Below, piece after piece: positions 36,701 through 46,168 of a stretch of 64,000 bases of DNA. Numbering within the stretch: the stretch's first letter is position 1; each line of letters begins with the position of its first letter. The translations under genes were made by a program, and so were the position numbers. Source of the stretch: Nemorincola caseinilytica (lineage in GTDB: Bacteria; Bacteroidota; Bacteroidia; Chitinophagales; Chitinophagaceae); the NCBI RefSeq assembly GCF_039540515.1, contig NZ_BAABFA010000004.1, forward strand, positions 295,042 through 359,041, read 5' to 3'. Under the pieces are notes generated by a model. The model ran no database searches, was not told the DNA's origin, and saw only the letters and a program-made list of their open reading frames with translations.

Positions 36701-37693
36701 TTATGCGGGTTGCATCTCTGCATACTGCCGGGCTATCTCTCCAAAGATGTCCTCTATGTGGTTAAGGCTGTCGGTAGAGACCAGGCGTGTACGGAATTCC
36801 TTTACATGCGATAGTCCCTTCAGGTAGCTGGCATAGTGGCGGCGCATCTCCAGTATGCCCAGTTTTTCTCCCTTCCACATCACAGAGCCCTGCAGATGCT
36901 TGCGGCAGGCGCCCAGGCGCTCGGCTATGGTAGGTGGCGGCAGTATCTCGCCGGTGGCCATATAATGCTTTATCTCCCTGAATATCCACGGGTAACCTAT
37001 GGCCGCGCGGCCTATCATTATACCATCCACGCCATAGCGGTTGCGGTATTCCAGGGCTTTTTCGGGGGTGTCTATATCGCCATTGCCAAAGATGGGTATG
37101 TGTATGCGTGGGTTGTTCTTTATTTTGCCTATCAGGGTCCAGTCGGCATCGCCCTTGTATAGCTGCATGCGCGTGCGCCCGTGTATGGATATAGCCTGTA
37201 CGCCTATATCCTGCATGCGCTCCACCACTTCCTCTATGTTGCGGCTATCGTGGTCCCAGCCCAGGCGGGTCTTTATGGTCACCGGCAGGCTGGTAGATCG
37301 TATACAGGCCTTGGTGAGGCGCACCATCAGGTCCAGGTCTTTCAGTACGGCGGCGCCTGCGCCCTTGCACACTACTTTCTTTACCGGGCAGCCAAAGTTT
37401 ATATCCAGCAGGTCGGGGTTGGTGGCATCCACTATTTTGGCGCTCATGGCCATGGCATCCTCATCGCCGCCGAATATCTGTATGCCTATGGGACGTTCGT
37501 AATCGAAGATATCCAGTTTCTGGCGGCTTTTGATGGCATCGCGTATCAACCCCTCCGATGATATGAACTCTGTATACATCAGGTCGGCACCATTCTCCTT
37601 ACACACCGCGCGGAATGGCGGGTCGCTCACATCTTCCATAGGGGCGAGCAGCAGCGGAAACTCGCCCAGGTCTATATTACCTATCCTGGCCAT
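36701..37693 (-). CDS. dusB: tRNA-dihydrouridine synthase
   Basis: 330 residues, DusB type. FMN-dependent TIM barrel with the GCPVKKVVCKGAGAAVLKD motif, where the second Cys is the catalytic one, plus RLGWDHDSRN and the phosphate-binding GNGDI and MIGRAAIGYPW motifs. It reduces specific uridines in the D-loop of tRNA. A CAAAGTTA box at 37705-37712 could be part of its promoter. Confidence 0.95.
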   Translation of the reverse strand: MARIGNIDLGEFPLLLAPMEDVSDPPFRAVCKENGADLMYTEFISSEGLIRDAIKSRQKLDIFDYERPIGIQIFGGDEDAMAMSAKIVDATNPDLLDINFGCPVKKVVCKGAGAAVLKDLDLMVRLTKACIRSTSLPVTIKTRLGWDHDSRNIEEVVERMQDIGVQAISIHGRTRMQLYKGDADWTLIGKIKNNPRIHIPIFGNGDIDTPEKALEYRNRYGVDGIMIGRAAIGYPWIFREIKHYMATGEILPPPTIAERLGACRKHLQGSVMWKGEKLGILEMRRHYASYLKGLSHVKEFRTRLVSTDSLNHIEDIFGEIARQYAEMQPA

Positions 37694-37745
37694 AAAAAAC
37701 GCTGCAAAGTTACGGAAAATGACCGGGAGTGGTGGGGTGGGTGCT

Positions 37746-39047
37746 TTATAGCCCTCCTAATGCAGCTATAAGCGCACTGAAGCCCGGTCTCTTACCCACT
37801 TCCGGTAGCAGGCAGGCATCGCGCATTTTTTCCAGTTCCACCAGTGCGGTATGTGGGCCGGGCGTGTGGCAGAGCGATAGCAGGTCATCGAGCAGGTAGC
37901 CCAAGGCGCATATCTCTATACGCTCCAGGGCATAGGCCGTGGGGGCATCCGCAATATCGTAGAAAGAGGCTGCGCCGAGGTCGCCCAGCAGGGTAGTGGC
38001 CTCATCATCTATAAGGGTATTGTGCGCGTATAGGTCGCCATGCATTATGCCGCGGCCATGCAACTGCTGTGCCACAGATGCTATGGTGCGGGCTACCTTC
38101 AGTACCTGTGCTACAGAAAGGGTGGTACCTTCTTTAAAGACATCGCGGGTGCAGGTAGCAAAGGTGGGCGGCAGGCCCAGGTTGCAGAAGCGTGGTGAAA
38201 TAAGCTCCATCACCAGGCCATTTTTGCCATCGGGGTGCTGTATTACCTGGCCTATGAGGCCTACCAAGCCGGGATGTGTGCCTGCGGCCATGAAGGTGTC
38301 CATCTCGTCCTGCGGCAGGCCATCGCTGGTAACGGCGCCTTTGAAGAGCTTGACGGCCACATCTTTGCGGTAGCAGCCATTGAGCCATACGGCCTTGTAA
38401 ATGACACCCGATGCACCCTCACCCAGTATGTGGTGAACATCGAGCTCCGGCCATGCGATATGGGGGACAGATGTGCCATGTGTACCCGTACCAAGGAGGT
38501 TTCCCGAGAAGGCCAGCCATGCCAGCCGGGGCATAGATAGCAGCCATTGGGGCAGTGCCGTTAGTCGGTTGGCAGAGATGCGCAGCAGGGCCAAGTGGCG
38601 GCAATTGCTCAGTTCTTGCGGCAGTTCGCTCAGCCGGTTCCCGGCCAGCATCAGTTTCTGCATGCGGTGGCACTTACCTATCTCGCCGGGCAGTGATGCT
38701 ATGCGGTTATCGGTCAGTATCAGCCAGCGTATGTTGGGGTTCAGCGCCCGTTGGGGAACGGTCTCTATCTTATTGGCTTTGAAGCCCACTATGTCCAGCG
38801 CAGGCAGGTCGGCCAGTACTTCGGGCAGAACGGTAAAGGGATTTTCGGAACAGAAGAGGATACGCAGCTTTCGCAGCCTCCCCAGGTCTGGCGGCAGTTC
38901 GCTCAGCCGGTTGCGCGATAGGTCCAGCACCTCCAGCGTATCTGCCAGCGCGAATATCTCCTCGGGGAAGTGGGTAAGGTCTTCAGAGAGCTTCAGTATG
39001 GTAGTGCCGGCGAGGTCGCCATTGCGCAGTTGTGCCAGGGTATGCAT
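37746..39047 (-). CDS. Leucine-rich-repeat protein fused to a protein kinase domain
   Basis: 433 residues. Residues 1-190 hold about seven leucine-rich repeats (LEVLDLSRNRLSELPPDL and successors). A kinase-like domain follows (about 200-430): glycine loop GEGASGVIYK, Lys in VAVKLFKG, catalytic loop IMHGDLYAHNTL (HGD in place of HRD) and the metal motif DLG in place of DFG. The Lys, loop Asp/Asn and DLG Asp needed for phosphotransfer are kept, so it may be active. No signal peptide or membrane helix. It lies alone between dusB and a DUF4382 gene; targets unknown. Confidence 0.88.
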   Translation of the reverse strand: MHTLAQLRNGDLAGTTILKLSEDLTHFPEEIFALADTLEVLDLSRNRLSELPPDLGRLRKLRILFCSENPFTVLPEVLADLPALDIVGFKANKIETVPQRALNPNIRWLILTDNRIASLPGEIGKCHRMQKLMLAGNRLSELPQELSNCRHLALLRISANRLTALPQWLLSMPRLAWLAFSGNLLGTGTHGTSVPHIAWPELDVHHILGEGASGVIYKAVWLNGCYRKDVAVKLFKGAVTSDGLPQDEMDTFMAAGTHPGLVGLIGQVIQHPDGKNGLVMELISPRFCNLGLPPTFATCTRDVFKEGTTLSVAQVLKVARTIASVAQQLHGRGIMHGDLYAHNTLIDDEATTLLGDLGAASFYDIADAPTAYALERIEICALGYLLDDLLSLCHTPGPHTALVELEKMRDACLLPEVGKRPGFSALIAALGGL

Positions 39048-39358
39048 GATGTGTTATTCGTCCTTTACCCCTTCCGGGAAAGACATGCGAATTTCGAACT
39101 TTTTTCGGCAGCAATGAATAGCAAAGCTCTGTTATCGATGCTCTGGCGTTCTATAGTAAAATATGCGCCCCTCCCACTGCTACACAGCAATAGCGGGTAA
39201 CGATACAACGCTCTGTCTTGCAATTTCCTATATGTCTGCAGTGTGTTGATGTTTTATCTGCTCAATATTTTATTAATTATTGGTAAGAATTATTAGCTTT
39301 TTTTAACAGCCTCAGGTACGGTTTTTGTGCCCTTTTTAGTGAAATAAAGACCACTCCT
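39048..39358. other. 311-bp intergenic region without a recognisable gene
   Basis: The gap between the divergent LRR-kinase and DUF4382 genes. The right third (about 39250-39350) is AT-rich with T runs and presumably carries the DUF4382 promoter, but I see no clean TTTG-N19-TAnnTTTG match, no RNA gene and no repeat. Confidence 0.5.
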
Positions 39359-40135
39359 ATGAGAACGAACAGACTGATACTGACCGGTATCTTTTTATTG
39401 ATGCTGATCGGTGCCCTTGCCTGCCGCAAGGATAAGAACAACAACGACGATACCGGGCGCATAAGCATGCGGCTTACCGATGCCCCGGCCGACTACGATG
39501 CGGTATACATCGACATTCAGCAGGTAGAGTTCAAGATGCGTGGCCGCGCCGCCATCATGCTCACCCCCAACAGGCCCGGTATGTACAACGTCCTCAACTT
39601 CAGGAACGGTACCGATACCCTTCTTGTCAATACCACCGTGCCCGTGGGCGATATAGAACAGGTAAGACTGATACTGGGCGCCAATAACTATGTGGTGGTA
39701 GATGGCGATACTTATCCACTCACTACTCCATCGGGCCAGCAGAGCGGAGTGAAGCTGAACCTGCATACTACTATCGAGGCCAATGCTTCCTACGATATGT
39801 GGATCGACTTCGATGCAGGCAAGTCGGTGAACCATACCGGCAGCGGCAAATACCAACTAAAGCCCGTGATACGCGCCTACAGCGCCCTTACCAATGGCCG
39901 CATAGAAGGATATGTGTTACCCCTCAGCGCTATGGCCACGGTATATGCCATCAATGGCGCAGATACGGTATCTGCCATACCGGCCCCTGATGGGCACTTC
40001 GTCATCAGTGGCTTGGCAGAGGGCTCTTACCAGCTATACATAGAGCCCGCCGTGCTCACCTTTGCTTCCTTTAGTACCAATGTCAATGTCTCTTTCGGCG
40101 TCATCGCCAATGTAGGTACTATTACATTGCTATAG
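39359..40135 (+). CDS. DUF4382 family lipoprotein
   Basis: 258 residues. Lipobox LIGALAC (Cys22) followed by a short Asp/Asn/Lys linker and the DUF4382 domain (about 34-175: ISMRLTDAPADYDAVYIDIQ), then a C-terminal beta-sandwich resembling a carboxypeptidase-regulatory or CarboxypepD_reg-like fold (GHFVISGLAEGSYQLYIEP). Widely distributed secreted family with no known activity. Single-gene unit ending at a strong bidirectional terminator. Confidence 0.87.
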   Translation: MRTNRLILTGIFLLMLIGALACRKDKNNNDDTGRISMRLTDAPADYDAVYIDIQQVEFKMRGRAAIMLTPNRPGMYNVLNFRNGTDTLLVNTTVPVGDIEQVRLILGANNYVVVDGDTYPLTTPSGQQSGVKLNLHTTIEANASYDMWIDFDAGKSVNHTGSGKYQLKPVIRAYSALTNGRIEGYVLPLSAMATVYAINGADTVSAIPAPDGHFVISGLAEGSYQLYIEPAVLTFASFSTNVNVSFGVIANVGTITLL

Positions 40136-40149
40136 GCGCTACATGCGCC

Positions 40150-40187
40150 AACGAAAAAAGACAGGCGAAAGCCTGTCTTTTTTCGTT
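40150..40187. terminator. Strong bidirectional terminator
   Basis: 17-bp perfect stem (AACGAAAAAAGACAGGC and its complement) with a GAAA tetraloop, giving an A run on one side and a T run on the other. It separates the convergent DUF4382 and PorT genes. Confidence 0.93.
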
Positions 40188-40207
40188 GATATAGTTCTTT
40201 GCTTTTC

Positions 40208-40792
40208 TTAGTTCAGGAAGCGGTAACCTACAGATACCTGTATAGATGAGTTCGTCACCTTTGTTCCCGAAATAGTGCTTACGTCTGTAAGGCCATAGAT
40301 GTAACGTGCGCCCACTATGAACTTCAGCGGCAGGTTCACTTCTACACCGGCAACTGCAGACAGCTCTGCAGACTTGAACTGGTCTTTCACATCCACATCG
40401 TTCTGCTTTGCCGACAGCATGGTAGTGAATTGCGGGCCCACATGCAGTTTCAGCCTTTTGATGGGTGCATACTCGAACAGTACAGGCACATCCAGCATTA
40501 CCGTTTTTACAGATGGTACGGTAGAGATAGAGTAGTCTATCTTGGCCGACTTTACCAGGCCTTCCACGCGCACGCCCATTTTTTTCTTCGAAACGCATAC
40601 GAATGCTCCGGCAACGAAACCGCCTTTGTAGGCATCATCCAGGCCACCGCCATCTACTTTCTGCATATTGGCGCCTACCTTCACGCCAAGAGATACTACG
40701 GGTGCTACTTTCTTTACTACGCCCAGTTGTGCATGGGCCGTGCTGGCGCAGAACAGGGCAGCCACGGCAGTTGTGATAAATGTGAGTTTCAT
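40208..40792 (-). CDS. PorT family outer-membrane beta-barrel protein
   Basis: 194 residues: signal peptide ending at AHAQ, then PVVSLGVKVGANMQK, alternating beta strands and a final SVGYRFLN. It is a fourth paralogue of the three tandem genes at 5.2-7.3 kb and is most like the one ending at 5229 (shared GVKVGANMQ-type first strand, and similar EVNLPLKFIVGAR near the end). It has its own promoter at 40808-40840. Function unknown. Confidence 0.83.
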   Translation of the reverse strand: MKLTFITTAVAALFCASTAHAQLGVVKKVAPVVSLGVKVGANMQKVDGGGLDDAYKGGFVAGAFVCVSKKKMGVRVEGLVKSAKIDYSISTVPSVKTVMLDVPVLFEYAPIKRLKLHVGPQFTTMLSAKQNDVDVKDQFKSAELSAVAGVEVNLPLKFIVGARYIYGLTDVSTISGTKVTNSSIQVSVGYRFLN

Positions 40793-40807
40793 GTGTTAGT
40801 TTTTTTG

Positions 40808-40840
40808 CAAAGATATGGGTAAAGCTTTCGTTGGGCCAAA
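40808..40840 (-). promoter_or_regulatory. Promoter of the PorT-like gene at 40792
   Basis: On the minus strand, TTTG (40837-40840), a 21-base spacer, then TATCTTTG (40808-40815), 16 bp before the start codon. It matches the Bacteroidota consensus, with the spacer at the long end of the range. Confidence 0.6.
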
Positions 40841-40878
40841 TAAAGTATTGTTCGTGTATTTAGCCAGGTCTTTCTATC

Positions 40879-43509
40879 TTATTTCCGGTACTGCCGCGCT
40901 ATCTCCTTCATCTGGTTCAGTTTCAGCAGGGCTTCTACGGGCGTCAGGGTATTGATGTCGGTCTCATCCAGCAGTTGCTGTATGCGGCGCAGATCCTCCG
41001 TCACACCGTCAAATATGTTCAGCTGATAATTATCCGCAGGCTTTATCTTCTTTACTTTTTCCTGCACATTGGTATTACTGTCCGCACCCGTATCGGCATG
41101 TTTTTCTTCCAGTTGTGCCAGTATCTCGTTGGCGCGATCCAGCAGGTTAGGGGGCATACCCGCCATACGGGCCACCTGTATACCAAAGCTGTGCCTGCTG
41201 CCACCCGGCGCCATCTTGCGCAGGAATATCACCTTGTTCCCTGTTTCCTTATGTGTTATGTGGTAGTTGCGCACCCGTGGCAGGTGGCGTTCCAGTTCGT
41301 TTATTTCGTGGTAGTGCGTGGCAAAAAGGGTCTTGGGCCTTGCCGGGCTGTTGTGCAGGTATTCCACTATGCTCCACGCCAGCGATATACCGTCATATGT
41401 GCTCGTTCCACGGCCTATCTCGTCCAGCAGCACCAGGCTGCGCTCGCTTATGTTGTTAATGATGCTGGCCGTCTCGTTCATCTCTACCATAAAGGTGCTC
41501 TCGCCCCCGCTCAGGTTGTCCGATGCCCCTACCCGGGTGAATATCTTGTCCGTAAGCCCTACTGTGGCTGCGGTAGCAGGTACAAAGCTGCCCATGTGCG
41601 CCATCAGCGTTATCAGGGCCGTCTGGCGCAGCAGGGCGCTCTTACCGCTCATGTTGGGGCCGGTGAGTATTATGGCCTGCTGCTCTGTTTTGTCCAGCGT
41701 TATGTCGTTGGCTATATAGCTTTCGCCCGGTGGCAATTGCTGTTCTATCACAGGGTGACGCCCCTCCTTTATCTCCAGCACCGGCTCGGTTACCATTACC
41801 GGGCGGTGGTAGTTATACCGCTGCGCATTTGCTGCAAAGCACAGCAGGCAGTCCAGTTGCGCGGTCACATTGGCATTGTGCTGTATGGGCGCTATGTATG
41901 GTTCTATGGCTGCCAGCAGTTGCTGGTACAGGTCCAGCTCTATGGCCAGTATGCGGTCTTCGGCGCCCAGTATCTTCTCTTCGTACTCTTTCAGCTCGGG
42001 CGTTATGTAGCGTTCCGCGTTCGCCAGTGTCTGCTTGCGTATCCACTCTGCAGGTACTTTTTCCTTGTGTGCATGTGTCACCTCCAGGTAGTACCCGAAC
42101 ACATTATTGTAAGATACCTTCAGAGATGTGATGCCCGTGCGCTGTGCCTCCTGCTGCTGTATCTGCAGCAGGTAGTCCTTCCCGCTACGCGATATGGTGC
42201 GCAAATGGTCCAGCTCGGCAGATATGCCCTCGCGTATCATACCTCCTTTGGCGGCTACTGCCGGGGCATCCTCTGCTATAGTGTCTATTATGCGCTGTCT
42301 TATCTCTGCCAATGGCTGCATGGGCATGGCCAGGTCACGCAGTGCCTCATTGTCGCAGGCTACACACAGCTCGCGCATATGCTGCATATGGTATATGCTG
42401 CGGGCCAGTTGCAATACCTCTCGCGGGTTCGCCTTTTTCAGCGGTATCTTGCCCACCAGCCGTTCTGCATCGCCCGTCTGTTTTACCAGTGCGCTCAGGG
42501 CATGGTTCATTTCCTGCTCGCGTACAAAGTAGCTCACGAGGTCCAGCCGCTGCTCTATGCGCTGCATGTCGTAGAGGGGAAATATCATCCACCGCTTCAT
42601 GAGGCGTGCGCCCATGGGCGTATGCGTATGGTCTATGGCCTGCAGCAGGCAGCATCCCTGCTCGTAGCTGCTGTGTATCAGTTCCAGGTTGCGGATGGTA
42701 AAACGGTCCATCCACAGGAAGTCGGTGGCCGTTATGCGCTGCAGTGTGTTCATGTGCTGCAGGTTGGCATGTTCCGTATCTTTCAGGTAGTGTATGGCCA
42801 CGCCGCAGGCCACTGTGGCAGCCTTCATATCTTCTACGCCATACCCCTTCAGCGACTGCGTCTGGAAGTGTTGCAGCAGTAGCTCATAGGTATACTGCTC
42901 GCGGAATACCCATTCATCCAGTTGAAAGGTATACACCTTGGTATCGAACTGCTCCCTGAATCGCTTCACCTGCGATTTGGACAATATGATCTCTGATGGC
43001 TGAAAGCTCTGCATCAGCTTGTCCATGTATTCGGTATTGCCCTCGGCGGTATAGAACTCTCCCGTCGTTATGTCCAGGAAGGCGATACCACACATGGGTT
43101 CGGCCAGGTGCAGCACGGCCAGGAAGTTGTTGGTGCGGTTCTCCAGCAGCTTGTCGCTGGTGGCCACGCCGGGTGTCACCAGTTCGGTCACGCCGCGTTT
43201 CACTATGCCTTTGGTCAGCTTGGGATCCTCTAGCTGGTCGCATATGGCCACGCGGTAGCCCGCCTTTACCAGCTTGTGCAGGTAGGTCTCCAGCGAGTGG
43301 TGCGGAAAACCCGCCAACTCTACAGATGATGCCGAACCATTGGCACGCTTGGTAAGGGTAATGCCCAGTACGCGCGATGCGATGAGCGCATCGTCGCTGA
43401 AGGTCTCATAGAAATCGCCCACGCGGAACAGCAGCACGGCATCAGGATATTTTGCTTTGATATCCTTGTGCTGCTTCATCAGGGGTGTTTCCGCTACATT
43501 TTTTGCCAC
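40879..43509 (-). CDS. mutS: DNA mismatch repair protein MutS
   Basis: 876 residues, full MutS1 length. The N-terminal mismatch-recognition domain carries the FRVGDFYETF motif (Phe and Glu that probe the mismatch); connector, lever and clamp domains follow. The ATPase has Walker A GPNMSGKSALLRQ, the MutS signature (DEIGRGTSTYDG) and the ATHYHE motif, and the C-terminal helix-turn-helix is present. It binds mismatches and small loops after replication. Stand-alone gene. Confidence 0.98.
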   Translation of the reverse strand: MAKNVAETPLMKQHKDIKAKYPDAVLLFRVGDFYETFSDDALIASRVLGITLTKRANGSASSVELAGFPHHSLETYLHKLVKAGYRVAICDQLEDPKLTKGIVKRGVTELVTPGVATSDKLLENRTNNFLAVLHLAEPMCGIAFLDITTGEFYTAEGNTEYMDKLMQSFQPSEIILSKSQVKRFREQFDTKVYTFQLDEWVFREQYTYELLLQHFQTQSLKGYGVEDMKAATVACGVAIHYLKDTEHANLQHMNTLQRITATDFLWMDRFTIRNLELIHSSYEQGCCLLQAIDHTHTPMGARLMKRWMIFPLYDMQRIEQRLDLVSYFVREQEMNHALSALVKQTGDAERLVGKIPLKKANPREVLQLARSIYHMQHMRELCVACDNEALRDLAMPMQPLAEIRQRIIDTIAEDAPAVAAKGGMIREGISAELDHLRTISRSGKDYLLQIQQQEAQRTGITSLKVSYNNVFGYYLEVTHAHKEKVPAEWIRKQTLANAERYITPELKEYEEKILGAEDRILAIELDLYQQLLAAIEPYIAPIQHNANVTAQLDCLLCFAANAQRYNYHRPVMVTEPVLEIKEGRHPVIEQQLPPGESYIANDITLDKTEQQAIILTGPNMSGKSALLRQTALITLMAHMGSFVPATAATVGLTDKIFTRVGASDNLSGGESTFMVEMNETASIINNISERSLVLLDEIGRGTSTYDGISLAWSIVEYLHNSPARPKTLFATHYHEINELERHLPRVRNYHITHKETGNKVIFLRKMAPGGSRHSFGIQVARMAGMPPNLLDRANEILAQLEEKHADTGADSNTNVQEKVKKIKPADNYQLNIFDGVTEDLRRIQQLLDETDINTLTPVEALLKLNQMKEIARQYRK

Positions 43510-43609
43510 GCCCCAAATTTACTCTCTTGCACCCGCACTGCGAATGAGTATATACCGCATGTTGGGGCAGTGTGGATAAATAATAACGTGGAAGATAAAA
43601 GGGGCAAGG

Positions 43610-44014
43610 TCATTTTCTTATTACCCAATTCTCCGTTCTTATATCCTTTAGCCTGATAAAGTCTTTTGTATTATCGGTCACCAGGATCAGGTCATGTTCT
43701 ATAGCGGTCACACCTATCAGCAGGTCGAATTCATCGTGAATTGGTTTCCCCGCTTTTTTAAGTCTCACCTTCTCCTTTGCATATCTTTTATAACAGCCGG
43801 AAATAGGTATGATGCCAAGACCGGACAAAAATGCATCCACTGCTTTATTCGATCGGGCAGGGTCATTGCTGTTCTCAGCTCCATATCGTAATTCCAGTAC
43901 GGTTATTTCAGAGATATAACAATTGGTGAGCCCTTTTTCCTTTATGATATCATTCAGATCTAATTTGCCACGCAAATAAAATACACAGATACTCGTATCT
44001 AATAGGTAACGCAT
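43610..44014 (-). CDS. VapC-like PIN-domain toxin
   Basis: 134 residues of PIN domain. The acidic metal-binding residues are present: Asp6 (YLLDTSICVFYL), Glu in VLELRYGAE, Asp in DEFDLLIG and Asp in VTDNTKDF. VapC toxins cut tRNA or rRNA. The start overlaps the end of the upstream antitoxin gene by one base, the usual toxin-antitoxin coupling. The pair is AT-richer than its surroundings, which suggests recent arrival. Confidence 0.92.
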   Translation of the reverse strand: MRYLLDTSICVFYLRGKLDLNDIIKEKGLTNCYISEITVLELRYGAENSNDPARSNKAVDAFLSGLGIIPISGCYKRYAKEKVRLKKAGKPIHDEFDLLIGVTAIEHDLILVTDNTKDFIRLKDIRTENWVIRK

Positions 44015-44253
44015 CAGAGACGTATATCTTTTTTGCTGAATTTTCTATTCGCCTTAATATCCTTTATGATGTCCTCAGCAGAACTGTCTGATACGAATGC
44101 GCCATAAGAACGAAAGAAATCCCTTTCTTTTTTTCGATCGTCTTTTCTTACAGACCGAAGAAGACGCTCTATCAACTCCAGTTTACTGTCTGGCTGAAGG
44201 CCTTTAAGCATGTCGGAATAAGCATCAATGATATGTTTGTCTGTAAATGTCAT
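44014..44253 (-). CDS. Antitoxin partner of the PIN toxin
   Basis: 79 residues, upstream of and overlapping the toxin gene. The N-terminal half (IDAYSDMLKGLQPDSKLELIERLLRSV style helices) resembles the short antitoxins that accompany VapC in Bacteroidota; the C-terminal part is basic and would wrap the toxin. No classical DNA-binding motif is obvious. The role is inferred mainly from gene order and size. Confidence 0.75.
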   Translation of the reverse strand: MTFTDKHIIDAYSDMLKGLQPDSKLELIERLLRSVRKDDRKKERDFFRSYGAFVSDSSAEDIIKDIKANRKFSKKDIRL

Positions 44254-44286
44254 CTATAACAAAGATAGGAGATCTGTACATAGCAA

Positions 44287-44320
44287 ACCGGGTACCGAAA
44301 CTGATGTTTCGGTACCCGGT
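44287..44320 (-). terminator. Hairpin after the T9SS cargo gene
   Basis: 15-bp perfect stem ACCGGGTACCGAAAC / GTTTCGGTACCCGGT with loop TGAT, 27 bp after the stop. No T run follows on the minus strand, so termination strength is uncertain. Confidence 0.65.
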
Positions 44321-44346
44321 AATATAGTTGTTGGTTATGCACCTTA

Positions 44347-45387
44347 CTACTCCAGCACTACTTTCTTTGTTACGCTACCTGCGTCGGTATGTACGCTCAC
44401 AAAGTAAAGGCCTCTTGCCAGGTCTGCGGTATTGTAGCGCAGTTGCTGTTTGCCGCTGTACTTTCCATCTGCTATAGCCGCTATTTCCCTGCCTGCCATA
44501 TCGTGCAGCGTTATGCGTACATGCTGTGTTACAGGTGTGCTAAAGGTTATGTTCAGCTCGCCGGTGGCAGGGGTGGGGAAGAGCTGTACATCGGCCAGGG
44601 TCGGGTCCATATCGGGCACCCCGGTTATCTGCATACCTGCAAATGCTATGAAGCGATAGTCGGGAGTGGGCGATCCCACTTCTGTCACTGTCTGTATGGT
44701 CAGCAGTGCCGTATGATAGTCGGGCTTGTACCAGTCGTAAGACAGTATCTCATACGTCTTCATTATAGGTGTGCCAAATACATTTGCGCTGTCGGTAAAG
44801 GTCTGTGTGGTCTTTACGCGCAGTACATTGTTGTCGGTACGGCCGGGCAGCTGCAGGGTGCCCCAGCCATCGCATGTCACCGTGATGGTGCCCGTATGGT
44901 GCGCCGTCAGCGGGTTCAGGTGAAAGGTACCCTCATAGGTATCGGTAAAGGTATTGGGGTAGGTAAAAGGATAGCGTATCTGGTCGGCCGCATTGGTCAG
45001 TATCAGGTTCGTGTCAGGCGATGCATAGTAACCTAGCTGCGCCAGCCGGGTAGAGTTGGCTATGAGGTAGGTAGTGGCATCTGCCGTTATGGACGGCCCT
45101 TTCAGCGCTATGGTGGCCGTAGGATAGTTAGAGAAGTACGGTGTGGACAGGCATGATACGGCCCTTCCGGTATCTACCGAGGTCACGGTAAGGCCATTGG
45201 CGCCCGTGGCGAAATTCCAGGTGATGCTGGCTCCCGCCGGGCCCGGAGTGATGCCCGTAGTATCGCATATGCGTAGCTGGAAAGCCTCGCCGATGTGCGG
45301 GTTAAAATTGTCTCCTGTAAGTGTGGCCTGTGCGAATGAGGTAGTAGCGGCAAGAAGGGATGCGGAAACTAATAGTGGTCTAAGCAT
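44347..45387 (-). CDS. Secreted protein with T9SS type A sorting domain
   Basis: 346 residues from the ATG at 45387, which starts a clean signal peptide (MLRPLLVSASLLAATTSFAQ); the frame is open 14 codons further upstream. The bulk is a beta-rich region with no recognised domain. The last 75 residues form a type A T9SS signal (LFPTPATGELNI, MAGREI, ARGLYFVSVHTDAGSVTKKVVL), which directs export through the type IX system and anchoring or release at the surface. Confidence 0.88.
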   Translation of the reverse strand: MLRPLLVSASLLAATTSFAQATLTGDNFNPHIGEAFQLRICDTTGITPGPAGASITWNFATGANGLTVTSVDTGRAVSCLSTPYFSNYPTATIALKGPSITADATTYLIANSTRLAQLGYYASPDTNLILTNAADQIRYPFTYPNTFTDTYEGTFHLNPLTAHHTGTITVTCDGWGTLQLPGRTDNNVLRVKTTQTFTDSANVFGTPIMKTYEILSYDWYKPDYHTALLTIQTVTEVGSPTPDYRFIAFAGMQITGVPDMDPTLADVQLFPTPATGELNITFSTPVTQHVRITLHDMAGREIAAIADGKYSGKQQLRYNTADLARGLYFVSVHTDAGSVTKKVVLE

Positions 45388-45527
45388 AATAGGTAGTTTT
45401 AGGTTATGAAGAAGGATATATCTTTTCAAAGGTAGCGCATATTATCATATGGTGTAATGAAATACTGCGTACATGCGCCATCTCATTTTGCTGCATTCCG
45501 CCAAATGCACCATTTTTGCGGTTCTAA

Positions 45528-46001
45528 ATGCCAAATTATATGGATACCACCGCCACACAGGAAGAGATAGTAGCCCTATACCACCAGGCACTGCAGCAAT
45601 GGAATAAGCGCAATGCTGCCGGTATGACGGCCCTGCTCGCGCCCAATGGCACCTTCATAGGGTTCGATGGCAGCCAGCTCAATGGCCAGCAGGAGATATA
45701 TTCCGTGTTCGATGAGATATTCACCCACTTTCCCACCGCGGCCTATGTAAGTATCGTAAAGGAAGTACGCATACTATCGGCCGACGCAGCCCTGCTGCTG
45801 GCCGTAGCAGGCATGGTGGCCGAGGGCCATACCGATATCACCCCATCTGTCAATGCCATACATTCCATCACCGCCACCAGGATAGATGGCAACTGGCGCA
45901 TCGCCCTCTTCCAGAACACACCCGCCGCCTACCATGGCCACCCCGAGTTGGCTGAACAACTTACGGCTGATCTGAGGGCTGCGATGAATGGGCAGGTGTA
46001 G
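45528..46001 (+). CDS. SnoaL/NTF2-like protein
   Basis: 157 residues of the cystatin-like alpha+beta fold used by SnoaL, ketosteroid isomerase and YybH-like proteins (VALYHQALQQWNKRNAAGMTALLAPNGTFIGFDG start; DGNWRIALFQNTPA near the end). Family members bind or convert small hydrophobic ligands, but no catalytic residues can be named. An ATG at 45540 is a possible alternative start. Confidence 0.82.
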   Translation: MPNYMDTTATQEEIVALYHQALQQWNKRNAAGMTALLAPNGTFIGFDGSQLNGQQEIYSVFDEIFTHFPTAAYVSIVKEVRILSADAALLLAVAGMVAEGHTDITPSVNAIHSITATRIDGNWRIALFQNTPAAYHGHPELAEQLTADLRAAMNGQV

Positions 46002-46168
46002 ATATGTAATACTTTCCATTCGGGGTATGGGCAAGCTGGATAACTATGCCAAGTAGGCGCCGGGTCCCTGCCCGGCACAAGGCTATGCATAGGAGACCCA
46101 GCTATGACGTAAAGATAAAGTTGGTGTATGTGTTTCCTCGATCATCTGCCTAATATAGTCGCTACTCG

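Noticed and set aside
40975..42882. 635-codon open frame antisense to mutS
   Set aside because: Same shadow pattern; mutS on the other strand is complete with every motif.
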